A stretch of 64,000 nt of DNA. Origin: Candidatus Desulfarcum epimagneticum (GTDB taxonomy: Bacteria; Desulfobacterota; Desulfobacteria; Desulfobacterales; CR-1). The translations under genes and the position numbers were made by a program. The stretch spans positions 1-64,000 of the forward strand of contig CAACVI010000006.1 in NCBI GenBank assembly GCA_900659855.1, written 5' to 3'. Position 1 is the first letter of the stretch. Each line of letters opens with the position of its first letter. Below are positions 49,966 through 58,234 of the stretch, in pieces. Under the pieces are notes generated by a model, which searched no databases, was not told the origin of the DNA, and worked only from the letters and a program-made list of their open reading frames with translations.

Positions 49966-52575
49966 ATGGTTCATTTTATGAGACTGGAGCCCAGGATCAT
50001 GCTGGACGCGGTGGGGCTTGCCGCCGATTTTGACGCGGATCACGTCCCGGATGACGGAGGCGCGGACATCCCGGGCCATTTCCCGGCTCAGTTCGGGGAG
50101 CTTTTGAACGCGGACGGCGACCAAAGCCCGTTTGATCTGGAGAAGCCGGGGGCCGCCCGGGGACTTTTTTTTGTGGACACGGGGGTCCCGGACCGGGGCG
50201 CCATCATGGAAAAGGCGCGTTCAAAGGGATTTGAGGCCGTCGCCATTCCCGAAGGCTCGGACGGGGTCCGGTTTGTCGCCGAGACCCTTGGGCGTTTTTC
50301 TGATTTGCCCGCCATTCATATTTTTTCCCACGGCGCCCCGGGAACGATTCGCCTGGGGGACGCCTCCCTTTCAACGGACAGCCTGGCCGGGTATTCCCAG
50401 GCCCTCCGGGCGTGGGGAGAGGCCCTTGAGCCGGGCGGGGATATTTTGCTGTACGGCTGCCGCGCGGGCCTGGCCCCGGATTTTATCGCCGGGATGGCCG
50501 AAATGACCGGCGCCGACGTGGCCGCCTCAGACGACGTCACCGGGGGAGCGGACCAAAACGGCGACTGGATTCTGGAGGTCCGGGACGGGGATGTGAAGAC
50601 CGGCGCCGTCTCTTTTGACGAATGGGGGCATGCGTTGCTCTTCGATGTTTATTTCACCAGCCCCAGCACGGCTGAGAAGGCCGAAAATCACACCGGAAAC
50701 GCGCTGAATGTGGGCTCCGATATCAGCAATCTTCCGGGCATTTTCAGTCGGTCCTATAGCATCGTCGGGGGAACTGACGCCGACTCTTTCACCATCAACA
50801 ACTCGGGAAACCTGAGATTTAAGTCGCCGCCGGATTACGACGCTCCCTGGCAGAATGAAGGAAAGAATGTTTATCAGGTCCAGGTTAAAGCCAGATACAC
50901 ATTCAGCATCGGCATCGGCATAGCCAAGGTGGATTATGTCAAAAGCGGAACCCAGACCATCAACGTGACCGTGACGGATGTGAACGAGCCCGTTGAGATC
51001 ACCAGCGCGGAGAGTCTCAACGCCACCGAGGGCGTGGCGGCGCTGCCCATCACGGTGGCGGACCCGGAGAACGGCCCCTTCACCTACACCATCACCGGCG
51101 GGGCGGACCAGGCCAAATTCAGGTCCGACGCGAACGGCCTGTATTTTATCTCTCCCCCCTCATACCGGGGCCTGGGAGACGCCAATTCGGACAATGTGTA
51201 TGAGGTGTCCTACACCGTCTCCGACGGGGAGTTCAGCGACTCCCAGGATGTGAAAGCCGCTGTTGTGGATGTCAATTCGGCGCCGTCTTTCACCGGGGCA
51301 AGCTCTTTTTCCGTTTCGGAAAACGCCTCCTTTGCGGCCTCGGTCACGGCGACCGACCCGGACGGCGGGATCTTGCTTTACAGCGTCACCGGGGGCGCCG
51401 ACCAGAATCTGTTTGAAATCGGGCGGACCTCCGGCGCGTTGACCTTTAAAACTCCGCCGGATTATGAAAATCCCGACGACCAGGGCTCCGACCGCTCTTA
51501 CGAGGTGGAGGTGACCGTCAGCGACCGGAGGCTGAGCGCCACGCGGACCCTGACCATCTCCGTGACCGATGTGAACGAGGCCCCGGTTTTCAACGGCGCC
51601 GCCTCGGCCGCGGCTGTGGAGAATTCCACATCCGGCCCGACGGTTTCGGCCTCGGATCCCGAGGGCGCCGCGCTGACTTACAGCGTCACCGGCGGGGCCG
51701 ACCAGGACAAATTCTCCATCGACGCCGGCTCCGGGGCCCTGACGTTTTTATCGCCCCCGGATTATGAGAGTCCGTCGGACGCCGGCGCGAACAATGTGTA
51801 TGAGATCCAAATCACAGCCGGGGACGGCGTTGTTTCCGAAAACCGGACGGTTTACGTCAGCGTTTCGAGCGTCAACGAATTCGCCCCTGAAGTCACGAGC
51901 CCGGACTCGGTCAGTCTCTACAGGGGAGAATCCTTTGTGATGACGGCCGCCTCCCGGGATCCGGACGACGACCCCGCCACATGGTCCATCACCGGGGGCG
52001 CCGACCGGGATCTGTTTTCCATTGACGCGAATTCGGGGCGTCTGGCGTTTTTGTCCACCCCGAATTACGCCAACCCCCTGGACGCCGACGGGAACAATGT
52101 GTATGAGGTGGAGATCACGGCGAGCGACGGGGCTTTTTCAGGGTCCAAAACCATTGAGGCCATTGTCACCAGCGTTGACAAACCGGTTCCTGAAGTGAAA
52201 GCGCCCCCGATTGTCCGGCCGGATTCCGGCTCCCGGCAGGCCGGCCCGGCCGGTCCCGCCGGGGCTTTGGGCGTTTTGGGGCAGACGCAAGACGCGTCCG
52301 GGTTTTCTTTGAATGTCCCGGCCCCGGATTCGCCCGGGGGCGTCGGTCCTGTCGGCGAGGGGCTGTCGGCCATCGCAAACCGGCTGGACCTGGATTTGAT
52401 ATCGGACTCAGGCGCCACCCTGGGAAGAATTCAGGCGGCCGCCGGGTTTATGGGTGGCGGGCCGGCTCCGGAAAGCGGAAACGCCGTCTTTGAAAGCCTT
52501 TTGGGCGACGTGACCGGGTTTGATGTCCAGACGTCTGTGGAGGACGACCCCGATGCATGGGAGATTTTTCAGTAG
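49966..52575 (+). CDS. DUF4347 / cadherin-like surface protein, second paralogue
   Basis: AAGGAGG at 49953-49959 selects the ATG at 49966, giving MVHFMRLEPRIMLDAVGLAA. DUF4347 spans about 65-225 (IHIFSHGAPGTIRLGD; ILLYGCRAGLAPDFI; VAASDDVTGG). Five cadherin-like repeats of ~97 residues follow (GGADQ; TASDG or TVSDR; VTDVNEAPVF) and then a Pro/Gly-rich linker. The last about 70 residues match the end of the 34287-37895 protein (LDLISDSGATLGRI; SLLGDVTGFDV). Unlike that paralogue it has no FG-GAP propeller. It is likely exported by a TolC-type route and used in adhesion; no signal peptide is seen. A recurring terminator hairpin follows. Confidence 0.86.
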   Translation: MVHFMRLEPRIMLDAVGLAADFDADHVPDDGGADIPGHFPAQFGELLNADGDQSPFDLEKPGAARGLFFVDTGVPDRGAIMEKARSKGFEAVAIPEGSDGVRFVAETLGRFSDLPAIHIFSHGAPGTIRLGDASLSTDSLAGYSQALRAWGEALEPGGDILLYGCRAGLAPDFIAGMAEMTGADVAASDDVTGGADQNGDWILEVRDGDVKTGAVSFDEWGHALLFDVYFTSPSTAEKAENHTGNALNVGSDISNLPGIFSRSYSIVGGTDADSFTINNSGNLRFKSPPDYDAPWQNEGKNVYQVQVKARYTFSIGIGIAKVDYVKSGTQTINVTVTDVNEPVEITSAESLNATEGVAALPITVADPENGPFTYTITGGADQAKFRSDANGLYFISPPSYRGLGDANSDNVYEVSYTVSDGEFSDSQDVKAAVVDVNSAPSFTGASSFSVSENASFAASVTATDPDGGILLYSVTGGADQNLFEIGRTSGALTFKTPPDYENPDDQGSDRSYEVEVTVSDRRLSATRTLTISVTDVNEAPVFNGAASAAAVENSTSGPTVSASDPEGAALTYSVTGGADQDKFSIDAGSGALTFLSPPDYESPSDAGANNVYEIQITAGDGVVSENRTVYVSVSSVNEFAPEVTSPDSVSLYRGESFVMTAASRDPDDDPATWSITGGADRDLFSIDANSGRLAFLSTPNYANPLDADGNNVYEVEITASDGAFSGSKTIEAIVTSVDKPVPEVKAPPIVRPDSGSRQAGPAGPAGALGVLGQTQDASGFSLNVPAPDSPGGVGPVGEGLSAIANRLDLDLISDSGATLGRIQAAAGFMGGGPAPESGNAVFESLLGDVTGFDVQTSVEDDPDAWEIFQ

Positions 52576-52594
52576 TCTTTCATCCCCTGTTTTT

Positions 52595-52640
52595 AAAAAA
52601 GCCATTTCAAAAAGACCCTGTTTTTTGAAATGGCTTTTTT
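52595..52640 (+). terminator. Recurring terminator hairpin, copy 2
   Basis: AAAAAAGCCATTTCAAAAA pairs with TTTTTTGAAATGGCTTTTTT, with a T run after the G+C-poor stem. It lies 20 bases after the DUF4347 stop codon. Confidence 0.75.
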
Positions 52641-52953
52641 CTTTCGAATATGGGACCATCCCCCCATCATTTTTTATCTGTGAAAACCTTTTGGGGAAAC
52701 CGTCGAATCTGATTGTCGAGGATTTTATCCATGTGAATATACCCTCCTGTCATTCGGCGGACATCCAACTCTCCCGCGGCGCTTTCCCCCAAAGGCCTCT
52801 TCCCGACGACTTGACCCCCACGATTTAACCCAACGCTTTTAAAAAAATCCGTAAATCCGTTTTAAACGCGCTTTCCCTTGAAAAAGATCGCCCGCGGCGC
52901 TACGAAACCCAGCATCATCAAAAACGCGTCAAAAAAGGGAATGGAGCGAGCGG
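52641..52953. other. Intergenic region upstream of the KamA-type gene
   Basis: No coding sequence or clear promoter is supported. The whole stretch is repeated at 61494-61808 with only a few changes, so it may carry conserved regulatory DNA. GGAG at 52943-52946 is the ribosome site of the next gene. Confidence 0.5.
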
Positions 52954-54018
52954 ATGGATGAATGGAAAAAGATATTGGGACAAAGCATGGCGGACGGGCC
53001 TTCGCTGGAAAAAAAGCTGGGCGCCGCGCCGCCCGGGCTGGGGCGCGTGATCTCCGCTTATCCCATGCGGATCAATCCTTACTACTTCGGGCTCATCGAC
53101 CTTGAAAACTGGAAAACCGACCCCATCGCCCGGCAGTGTCTGCCGGACATCCGGGAGATTTCCCTTAAGGGCGGGGAAAAAGACCCCCTGGGGGAAGAGC
53201 GCCGAAAACCGGTCCCTTCCGTGATCCACAAATACCGGCGTGTGGCGCTTTTGACGGTTTCCAACGTCTGCGCGGTGTACTGCCGGTTCTGCATGAGAAA
53301 ACGGCGGGTGGGAATGGGGGAGGGGGGCGTCTCGCCCCATGACATCGACCTGGGCCTGGATTACATTAAAAAAAAACCTGAAATCCGGGAGGTCATTTTG
53401 TCCGGAGGGGACCCCCTGCTTCTCGATGACGAACAGATTGACCGGATTTTGAGCCGCCTGAAAAAAATCAGCCATGTGGAGATCATCCGGATCGGGTCCA
53501 GGACCCCGGCGACGCTTCCCCAGAGAATCACCCCTGATCTTTGCGCCATCCTGAGGCGATTTCACCCGATTTTTTTCAGCGCCCATTTCAACCATCCCGC
53601 CGAATTGACCCCTGAAAGCCGGGAGGCCTGCGCCCGGATCGCGGACGCGGGGATTCCCATCGGCAACCAGACTGTTCTCCTCAAAGGGGTCAACGACGAC
53701 CCCGGGGTCATGGCCCGGCTGTTTTTCGGACTTTTAAAACAACGGGTCCGGCCCTACTACCTGTTCCAGGCCGACTGCGTCAAAGGCATCGAGCATCTAA
53801 GAACCCGGGTGGAGACCGGGGTTGAAATCATGGCGCGTCTGACCCGCGAGCTGTCCGGGCTCGCCATTCCCCGTTATGTGGCGGACTCGCCCGGCGGACA
53901 CGGCAAGCTTCCCCTTTCCCCCCAATGCCTGGTCCGGGCCGATGAAAAAGAGGCCGAGATGGTGGACCTGAACGGAAAACCCGTGATATATCCCCAGCCA
54001 GGGGCCGAACAGCCCTGA
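52954..54018 (+). CDS. KamA-family radical SAM aminomutase (lysine 2,3-aminomutase-like)
   Basis: 354 residues. The radical SAM cluster motif is CAVYCRFC (Cys106, Cys110, Cys113) after LLTVSNV. Also present are EVILSGGDPLLLDD, IRIGSRTPATLPQRI, SAHFNHPAELT and YVADSPGGHGKLPL, the last resembling the PLP/substrate region of lysine 2,3-aminomutase. The family moves an amino group between adjacent carbons using SAM, an iron-sulfur cluster and PLP. It is shorter than classical KamA and could also act in EF-P lysine modification; the PGGHGK segment makes me prefer the aminomutase side. It is intact, with a duplicated, broken copy 9 kb downstream. Confidence 0.85.
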   Translation: MDEWKKILGQSMADGPSLEKKLGAAPPGLGRVISAYPMRINPYYFGLIDLENWKTDPIARQCLPDIREISLKGGEKDPLGEERRKPVPSVIHKYRRVALLTVSNVCAVYCRFCMRKRRVGMGEGGVSPHDIDLGLDYIKKKPEIREVILSGGDPLLLDDEQIDRILSRLKKISHVEIIRIGSRTPATLPQRITPDLCAILRRFHPIFFSAHFNHPAELTPESREACARIADAGIPIGNQTVLLKGVNDDPGVMARLFFGLLKQRVRPYYLFQADCVKGIEHLRTRVETGVEIMARLTRELSGLAIPRYVADSPGGHGKLPLSPQCLVRADEKEAEMVDLNGKPVIYPQPGAEQP

Positions 54019-54039
54019 CAAGCCCCCCCCTCGACCCCC

Positions 54040-54085
54040 AAAAGCCGTTTCAAAAACCGCCTGTTTTTGAAATGGCTTTTTTTTT
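54040..54085 (+). terminator. Recurring terminator hairpin, copy 3
   Basis: AAAAGCCGTTTCAAAAA pairs with TTTTTGAAATGGCTTTT and is followed by T residues. It ends the KamA-type transcript. Confidence 0.75.
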
Positions 54086-54167
54086 GCCGATATGAAAACC
54101 TTTTTCGATCATCAAAACCCGCGCCGGCTTCGATGGCGGCGCGCGGCAAACAATATATAATCATCGC

Positions 54168-54527
54168 ATGAGGAAAAAAATGAAACGGGTGAAATTTTTG
54201 ACTGTGGCCGGGGTTATTTCCATGGTGTCGATCGCGGCGCTTACACGCTTTGATTCCAACGCCGGCGCCTTTGAATGCCGGGACCTGGTCGAGGGCGAGC
54301 AAATCTACGCCGCTTCCTGCGCCACCTGCCATGACAGCGGCGTGGCGGGCTCTCCCAGGCTTGGAAACGCCGATGAATGGACGCCCCTGCTGGCAAAAGG
54401 GGGCGCTGTTTTAAGGAGTCACGCGATGCGGGGATTCAATGCGATGCCCCCGAAGGGAGGGCGGCTGGATATTTCAGACTACGCTTTCGAATGCGCGGTG
54501 AGCTATATGATTTCAAAAGTGGACTGA
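54168..54527 (+). CDS. Cytochrome c5-type c-type cytochrome
   Basis: 119 residues. An N-terminal hydrophobic stretch (VKFLTVAGVISMVSIAAL) acts as signal or anchor. The single haem site is CATCH (Cys51, Cys54, His55) and the likely sixth ligand is Met93 in FNAMPPKGG. YAASCATCHDSGVAGSPRLG is the c5-type arrangement. It carries electrons in the periplasm. A TATAAT at 54156-54161 lies 6 bases before the first ATG, so that ATG may be leaderless; the ATG at 54180 has AGGA 5 bases upstream and is an equally good start. No oxidase or reductase gene is adjacent. Confidence 0.85.
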   Translation: MRKKMKRVKFLTVAGVISMVSIAALTRFDSNAGAFECRDLVEGEQIYAASCATCHDSGVAGSPRLGNADEWTPLLAKGGAVLRSHAMRGFNAMPPKGGRLDISDYAFECAVSYMISKVD

Positions 54528-54616
54528 CCCTTTGGCGTGTGGTGGAAAATTCCTGTCATTTCAAAAAATCAAAAGACACACTTAACACGCCGGCCAATAA
54601 AATGTATGCATAACCT

Positions 54617-56749
54617 ATGAGAGCATGCGGAAAATATTTCAGCGGCGAGGCCATTGACAGGATTCGTCGCGCCGTGGAAAAAGACCCGTCCCTGTCCCGG
54701 GGCCGACTGTCCCAAGAGGTCTGCCGGTGGCTGGACTGGCGTTCCCCGAACGGAAAGTTAAAGGAAGTCAGCTGCAGAAAAGCGCTTCTTAAACTTGAGA
54801 GAAACGGGCTCATCACTCTGCCCGAATCCGCCCCCAGCCATAACCTGACCCCCAGAATTTCATTGATGGATATCACGGATATGGCCAAGATTAGATGCGA
54901 TTTTTCCGGGCTTGGAAAAGTGACCCTGGAGCCGGTGTCCGGGGATCGTCGAAACAGGGAAAAATCCCGGGTGTGGAACGCCATAATGGAACGGTTTCAT
55001 TACCTGGGAAGCGGGCCTTTATGCGGCGCCCAGATTCGTTATCTGATTCAAAGCGACCGGCATGGGCTGCTCGGGGGGATCAGCCACAGCGCCGGGACGC
55101 TGAGACTGAAAGACCGGGACCGCTGGATCGGATGGGGGGAGGCCGCCCGCCGGGCCAACCTGGGCCGGGTGGTGTGCAACAGCCGTTTTTTGATTTTGCC
55201 TTCGGTGAGGGTCAAAAATCTCGCCTCCCATGTCCTGGCCCTTTCCGCAAGAAGGCTGGGGGGGGACTGGGAGGAAAGATACGGGTATCGCCCGGCTCTG
55301 CTGGAAACCTTCGTGGACCCCCAAAGGTTTGACGGGGCGTGCTACAAGGCCGCCAACTGGATTCATATCGGACAAACGGCGGGTCGGTCCGGGTTTTACG
55401 CCAACGGAAAAAAATGCGGGTCCGGGAAAGACATCTATGTCTATCCCCTTGAAAGAAATTTCCGGGAAGTTCTCCGCCGGGAGCCAAATATCCGGCTTTT
55501 TTCCCAGGCCCGGGAAAAGACCTATTCCAACTGGAGAGAGGAGGAATTCGCCGCCGCCCAGGTATATGATCCCCGTTTAAGAAAAAGGCTGGATATCCTG
55601 GCCGCCGACCTGTGTCAAAACCCGGGGGAATCCATCACCGGGGCATGCGGGGGATCCGCGCCCAAAACAAAGGCCGCGCGCCGCTTTCTTTCCCACCCGG
55701 AGATCAACATGGAACGGCTTTTAAGGGGCCACGCCGAAGCCACGGCCGTGAGGATGAGAAAACGCCGGATGGTCCTGACCGCCGAGGAGTCCATTGAATT
55801 TCCACTCCCGGGGGGCGCGGGATCCGAAAACGCCCAAAACCACCGCCAGGCGCTCCCCCTTCGTCTTTCCATGGCCTTTGCCTGTGACGGAACCCCCCTG
55901 GGGGCGCTGGGTCTTTCGACGGATGAAACGGACCACGGGGGAGAAAGCGATTCCTTTGAGGCGTGGATTTGGGAAAAATGCCCGAAAACCGCCATGACGA
56001 GCCTGGGGGATTTTGGCCCGGGGAGCCGCGCGCTTTTTGATCAGGCGGGCCGCGATAAAACCCGGGTCCTTTTAAGCGTGGGGCCGGGTCTGCGTCGGGC
56101 CGCCTTTGGTAAAAAGGCATGGAGAAAAATGTCTTTTTCGCCTGTTTCAGGACACTGTGAAGCGAATATTCCCTGCCGGCGGCGGGGCGAAAAACCGGGT
56201 GAGGAAAAAACGCCCCCCATGCGAAAGGCCCGTCTGGCGGTGAGACACGCTTCCGCGGTCCGCAAAACCCCCGGGGGCGGCGAAATTCGACTGTGGGCCG
56301 TTTGGGCCCGTGAGGTGGGAAAGCCCGGTCCGGATCCTGTGGACTGGGCCTTTGTCACCCATATGCCCGTAAGACATTTCCACGACGCCCGGCTGGTCCT
56401 GGAGCGGGGCATGGCCCGGCTCACGGCGAGGCGGTGGGCGGAGGCTTTTCAGGCCCTGGCGCCCGGGGATGATCGGGAAGTCCGGGACGCGGAAAGTTTT
56501 AAAAACCTCCTGGCGCTTCTGATGGTCATGGCCTGGCGGCGGCTTAGGGTAAAGGCCCTTGGGGGCGGGGTCCCGGGGATTTCCAGATGGGCGCTTTCGC
56601 GCCCGCATACCTCTGTTTTTCTTTCATGTTTTGAACGCCAACCCGGTCCGGAAAAGGCCCCCGGATTTTTTCGGACCGGGATCATGCCCCGGGCGGCCAC
56701 ATCCGATCAAAAGACTTTTTCCCGGGCCGGACCTCTTTTTTACGTTTGA
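54617..56749 (+). CDS. DUF4338 (DruA-like) - Tn5-like transposase fusion, catalytic residues altered
   Basis: 710 residues. The first about 290 match DUF4338: LSQEVCRWLDW and NGKLKEVSCRKALLKLERNG, FHYLGSGPLCGAQIRYLIQS, RFLILPSVRVKNLASHVLAL, LLETFVDPQRFDGACYKAAN. After YSNWREEEFAAAQVYDPRLR (about 300) comes a Tn5/IS4-like domain (RKRLDILAADL, ESITGACGG, KAARRFLSHPEI). The segment where Tn5 has its first catalytic Asp reads LTAEESIEF, and the Y-R-E-K region reads ARLTARRWAEAF, so the DDE triad looks broken. DUF4338 is the domain of DruA in the Druantia defence system, but no other Druantia genes are here. It may be a decayed or domesticated transposon gene. Confidence 0.75.
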   Translation: MRACGKYFSGEAIDRIRRAVEKDPSLSRGRLSQEVCRWLDWRSPNGKLKEVSCRKALLKLERNGLITLPESAPSHNLTPRISLMDITDMAKIRCDFSGLGKVTLEPVSGDRRNREKSRVWNAIMERFHYLGSGPLCGAQIRYLIQSDRHGLLGGISHSAGTLRLKDRDRWIGWGEAARRANLGRVVCNSRFLILPSVRVKNLASHVLALSARRLGGDWEERYGYRPALLETFVDPQRFDGACYKAANWIHIGQTAGRSGFYANGKKCGSGKDIYVYPLERNFREVLRREPNIRLFSQAREKTYSNWREEEFAAAQVYDPRLRKRLDILAADLCQNPGESITGACGGSAPKTKAARRFLSHPEINMERLLRGHAEATAVRMRKRRMVLTAEESIEFPLPGGAGSENAQNHRQALPLRLSMAFACDGTPLGALGLSTDETDHGGESDSFEAWIWEKCPKTAMTSLGDFGPGSRALFDQAGRDKTRVLLSVGPGLRRAAFGKKAWRKMSFSPVSGHCEANIPCRRRGEKPGEEKTPPMRKARLAVRHASAVRKTPGGGEIRLWAVWAREVGKPGPDPVDWAFVTHMPVRHFHDARLVLERGMARLTARRWAEAFQALAPGDDREVRDAESFKNLLALLMVMAWRRLRVKALGGGVPGISRWALSRPHTSVFLSCFERQPGPEKAPGFFRTGIMPRAATSDQKTFSRAGPLFYV

Positions 56750-57255
56750 CATTTTCACCTCCGGTCCTGACGAATTCCATTTTGAATTTTTTCCTTTTTG
56801 GATGGTTTTTTTCACGTCCAAACCCGGGCCGTGTCTTAGAGGCGCTTCGCATCAAAAAAAACGCCCGGCGTCCGAGCGTTTCCACCGGCGCCGCAGTCAT
56901 GGCATATAATGACCTGATCAAAAAAAAGGACCAGAAGAAAAAGGGCCATACGCTGAACAAAAAAACGGTGATCGGCCTTAAAAATCTGGACCCCGAAAGC
57001 GAAGAATACCGAAGCTTCAAGCAGCTCGTTGAGCGTCTTAAGCGGACCTATAAGTATCACACACGGCCAAGAGCCGGATTTAAGATTTTTGACGGGGCGG
57101 TCTGCCTGACCACCCTGTTCGTCGCTTTTTATAACTTCATGAGACCGCACAGCTCATTGAATCAGTCAACGCCCGTTTCCATCGAAGCCATTGACAAGCG
57201 CTCGCTCATGCCTGACAAATGGGTTCCCCTGATCAAAGCCGCCGCAACCGCCTGA
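56746..57255 (+). pseudogene. Transposase C-terminal remnant
   Basis: The frame overlaps the end of the DUF4338 gene, but only the part from about 56860 looks coding: FKQLVERLKRTYKYHTRPRA and LTTLFVAFYNFMRPHSSLNQ, the end of an rve-type transposase (FYNF-x-RPH-x-SL). The catalytic Asp residues are missing, so it is a 5'-truncated relic. Confidence 0.65.
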
Positions 57256-57296
57256 CTCCTAAAAACAGATTGTCAAAGATCAACTGCCCTGCTCCA

Positions 57297-57401
57297 TAAC
57301 GGCGCGCGCCTATACCCGCCGTTATGTCGATAAGCAGAAAAGGCGCTCCGAGTTCCAATGGATCCATAAAAAATCCATTGGAACTCAGGACGCTTTTCTG
57401 C
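57297..57401. other. Pair of hairpins after the transposase remnant
   Basis: ATAACGGCG / CGCCGTTAT (57297-57325) is followed by a long stem at 57334-57401: GCAGAAAAGGCG and AGTTCCAATGGAT against ATCCATTGGAACT and CGCTTTTCTGC. The base of the second stem (GCAGAAAAG) is shared with the hairpin at 45439. Confidence 0.65.
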
Positions 57402-57455
57402 GTTATTGATTTTTTCCCCTATTACTCACTATGATTCTTTCTTTTCATAGAATTT

Positions 57456-57887
57456 TTGACAGAACCCCATGAAAAGATCATCGAGCCCGTCATTTTGACA
57501 AAAATAAAAGGTCCGCCCAAGGAAGGAATCATCAAAGTGAGCCTTGAACAATATGGCGTCTTCCTTGACCCGAACGTGGAATATGAATGGTTCGCGGCGA
57601 TTGTGCCGGATGAAAAAGAGCGGTCCGCCGATTTTTTCGGAAGCGCCGTGATCCGATACGAAAAACCTTCAAAAGAGTTCCTGGAAAAAATCAGCGCCGC
57701 GCCAAAAGAAAGGCGTCAGTTCCTGTATGCGGAAAACGGGTATTTTTATGACGCCGTTGAAATCGTTTCCGATCTCATTAACGCGGGCAAAAATCCCAAA
57801 AAGTTCAGATCGCATCGGGCCGCGCTGGCGGATCAGGTCAAACTGCCTTTCGCGGCCGGGCACGACCGCAAAATGGCCGGGAAATGA
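57456..57887 (+). pseudogene. 5'-truncated DUF928 gene relic
   Basis: It corresponds to the C-terminal half of the DUF928 protein at 28653-29531 (YGVFLDPNVEYEWFAAIVPD; ERSADFFGSAVIRYEKP; LADQVKLPFAAGHDRKMAGK). The signal peptide and the SRGF repeats are absent and no good start exists. It differs from the intact copy at many positions, so it is an old paralogue and not a recent duplicate. Confidence 0.8.
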
Positions 57888-57901
57888 TCCCTGTTTTCCC
57901 C

Positions 57902-57946
57902 AAAAAACCATTCAAAAAATCGTCTGTTTTTTGAAATGGCTTTTTT
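57902..57946 (+). terminator. Recurring terminator hairpin, copy 4
   Basis: AAAAAACCATTCAAAAAA pairs imperfectly with TTTTTTGAAATGGCTTTTTT. It follows the DUF928 relic by 14 bases. Confidence 0.65.
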
Positions 57947-58000
57947 ACCCGGGATATGAGAGTCAGTTTCCAAAGAAAACAAGGATTAAGGGATACAATT

Positions 58001-58234
58001 ATGAACGCTATTATTTTGGCCGCCGGTTATGGCGATCGCATGAAGCCTTTGACCAACAATGCTCACAAGACCATGTTAAAGATAGAGGGCCAGTTGATTA
58101 TCTCCCGGATCATAAATTATGTGACCATTCACGGGGTTAATCGGAATATAGTATTTTCCGGGCAACAGGGCTCACAGGAGATTGAATCATGGAGATACAC
58201 AGTAAGCAATTTACGATACCAACGTCTTTATTAA
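58001..58234 (+). pseudogene. Sugar/choline-type nucleotidyltransferase, truncated
   Basis: It begins MNAIILAAGYGDRMKPLTNN, the GXGXR-type nucleotide-binding start of NTP_transferase enzymes, and continues HKTMLKIEGQLIISRIINYV. After about 50 residues the family resemblance ends (EIESWRYTVSNLRYQRLY) and the frame stops. About 180 residues of the enzyme are missing. Its end overlaps the start of the DUF3326 gene, whose ribosome site lies inside it. Confidence 0.7.

Larger units (their letters stand above)
52595..53909 (+). repeat. Segmental duplication, intact copy
   Basis: Hairpin, intergenic DNA and most of the KamA-type gene are repeated at 61450-62854 with few substitutions, apart from a 105-bp MITE and a 13-bp deletion in the other copy. 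Confidence 0.92.

Noticed and set aside
54617-56749. Druantia defence system
   Set aside because: Only a DruA-like domain, fused to a transposase-like part; no other Druantia genes in the window.
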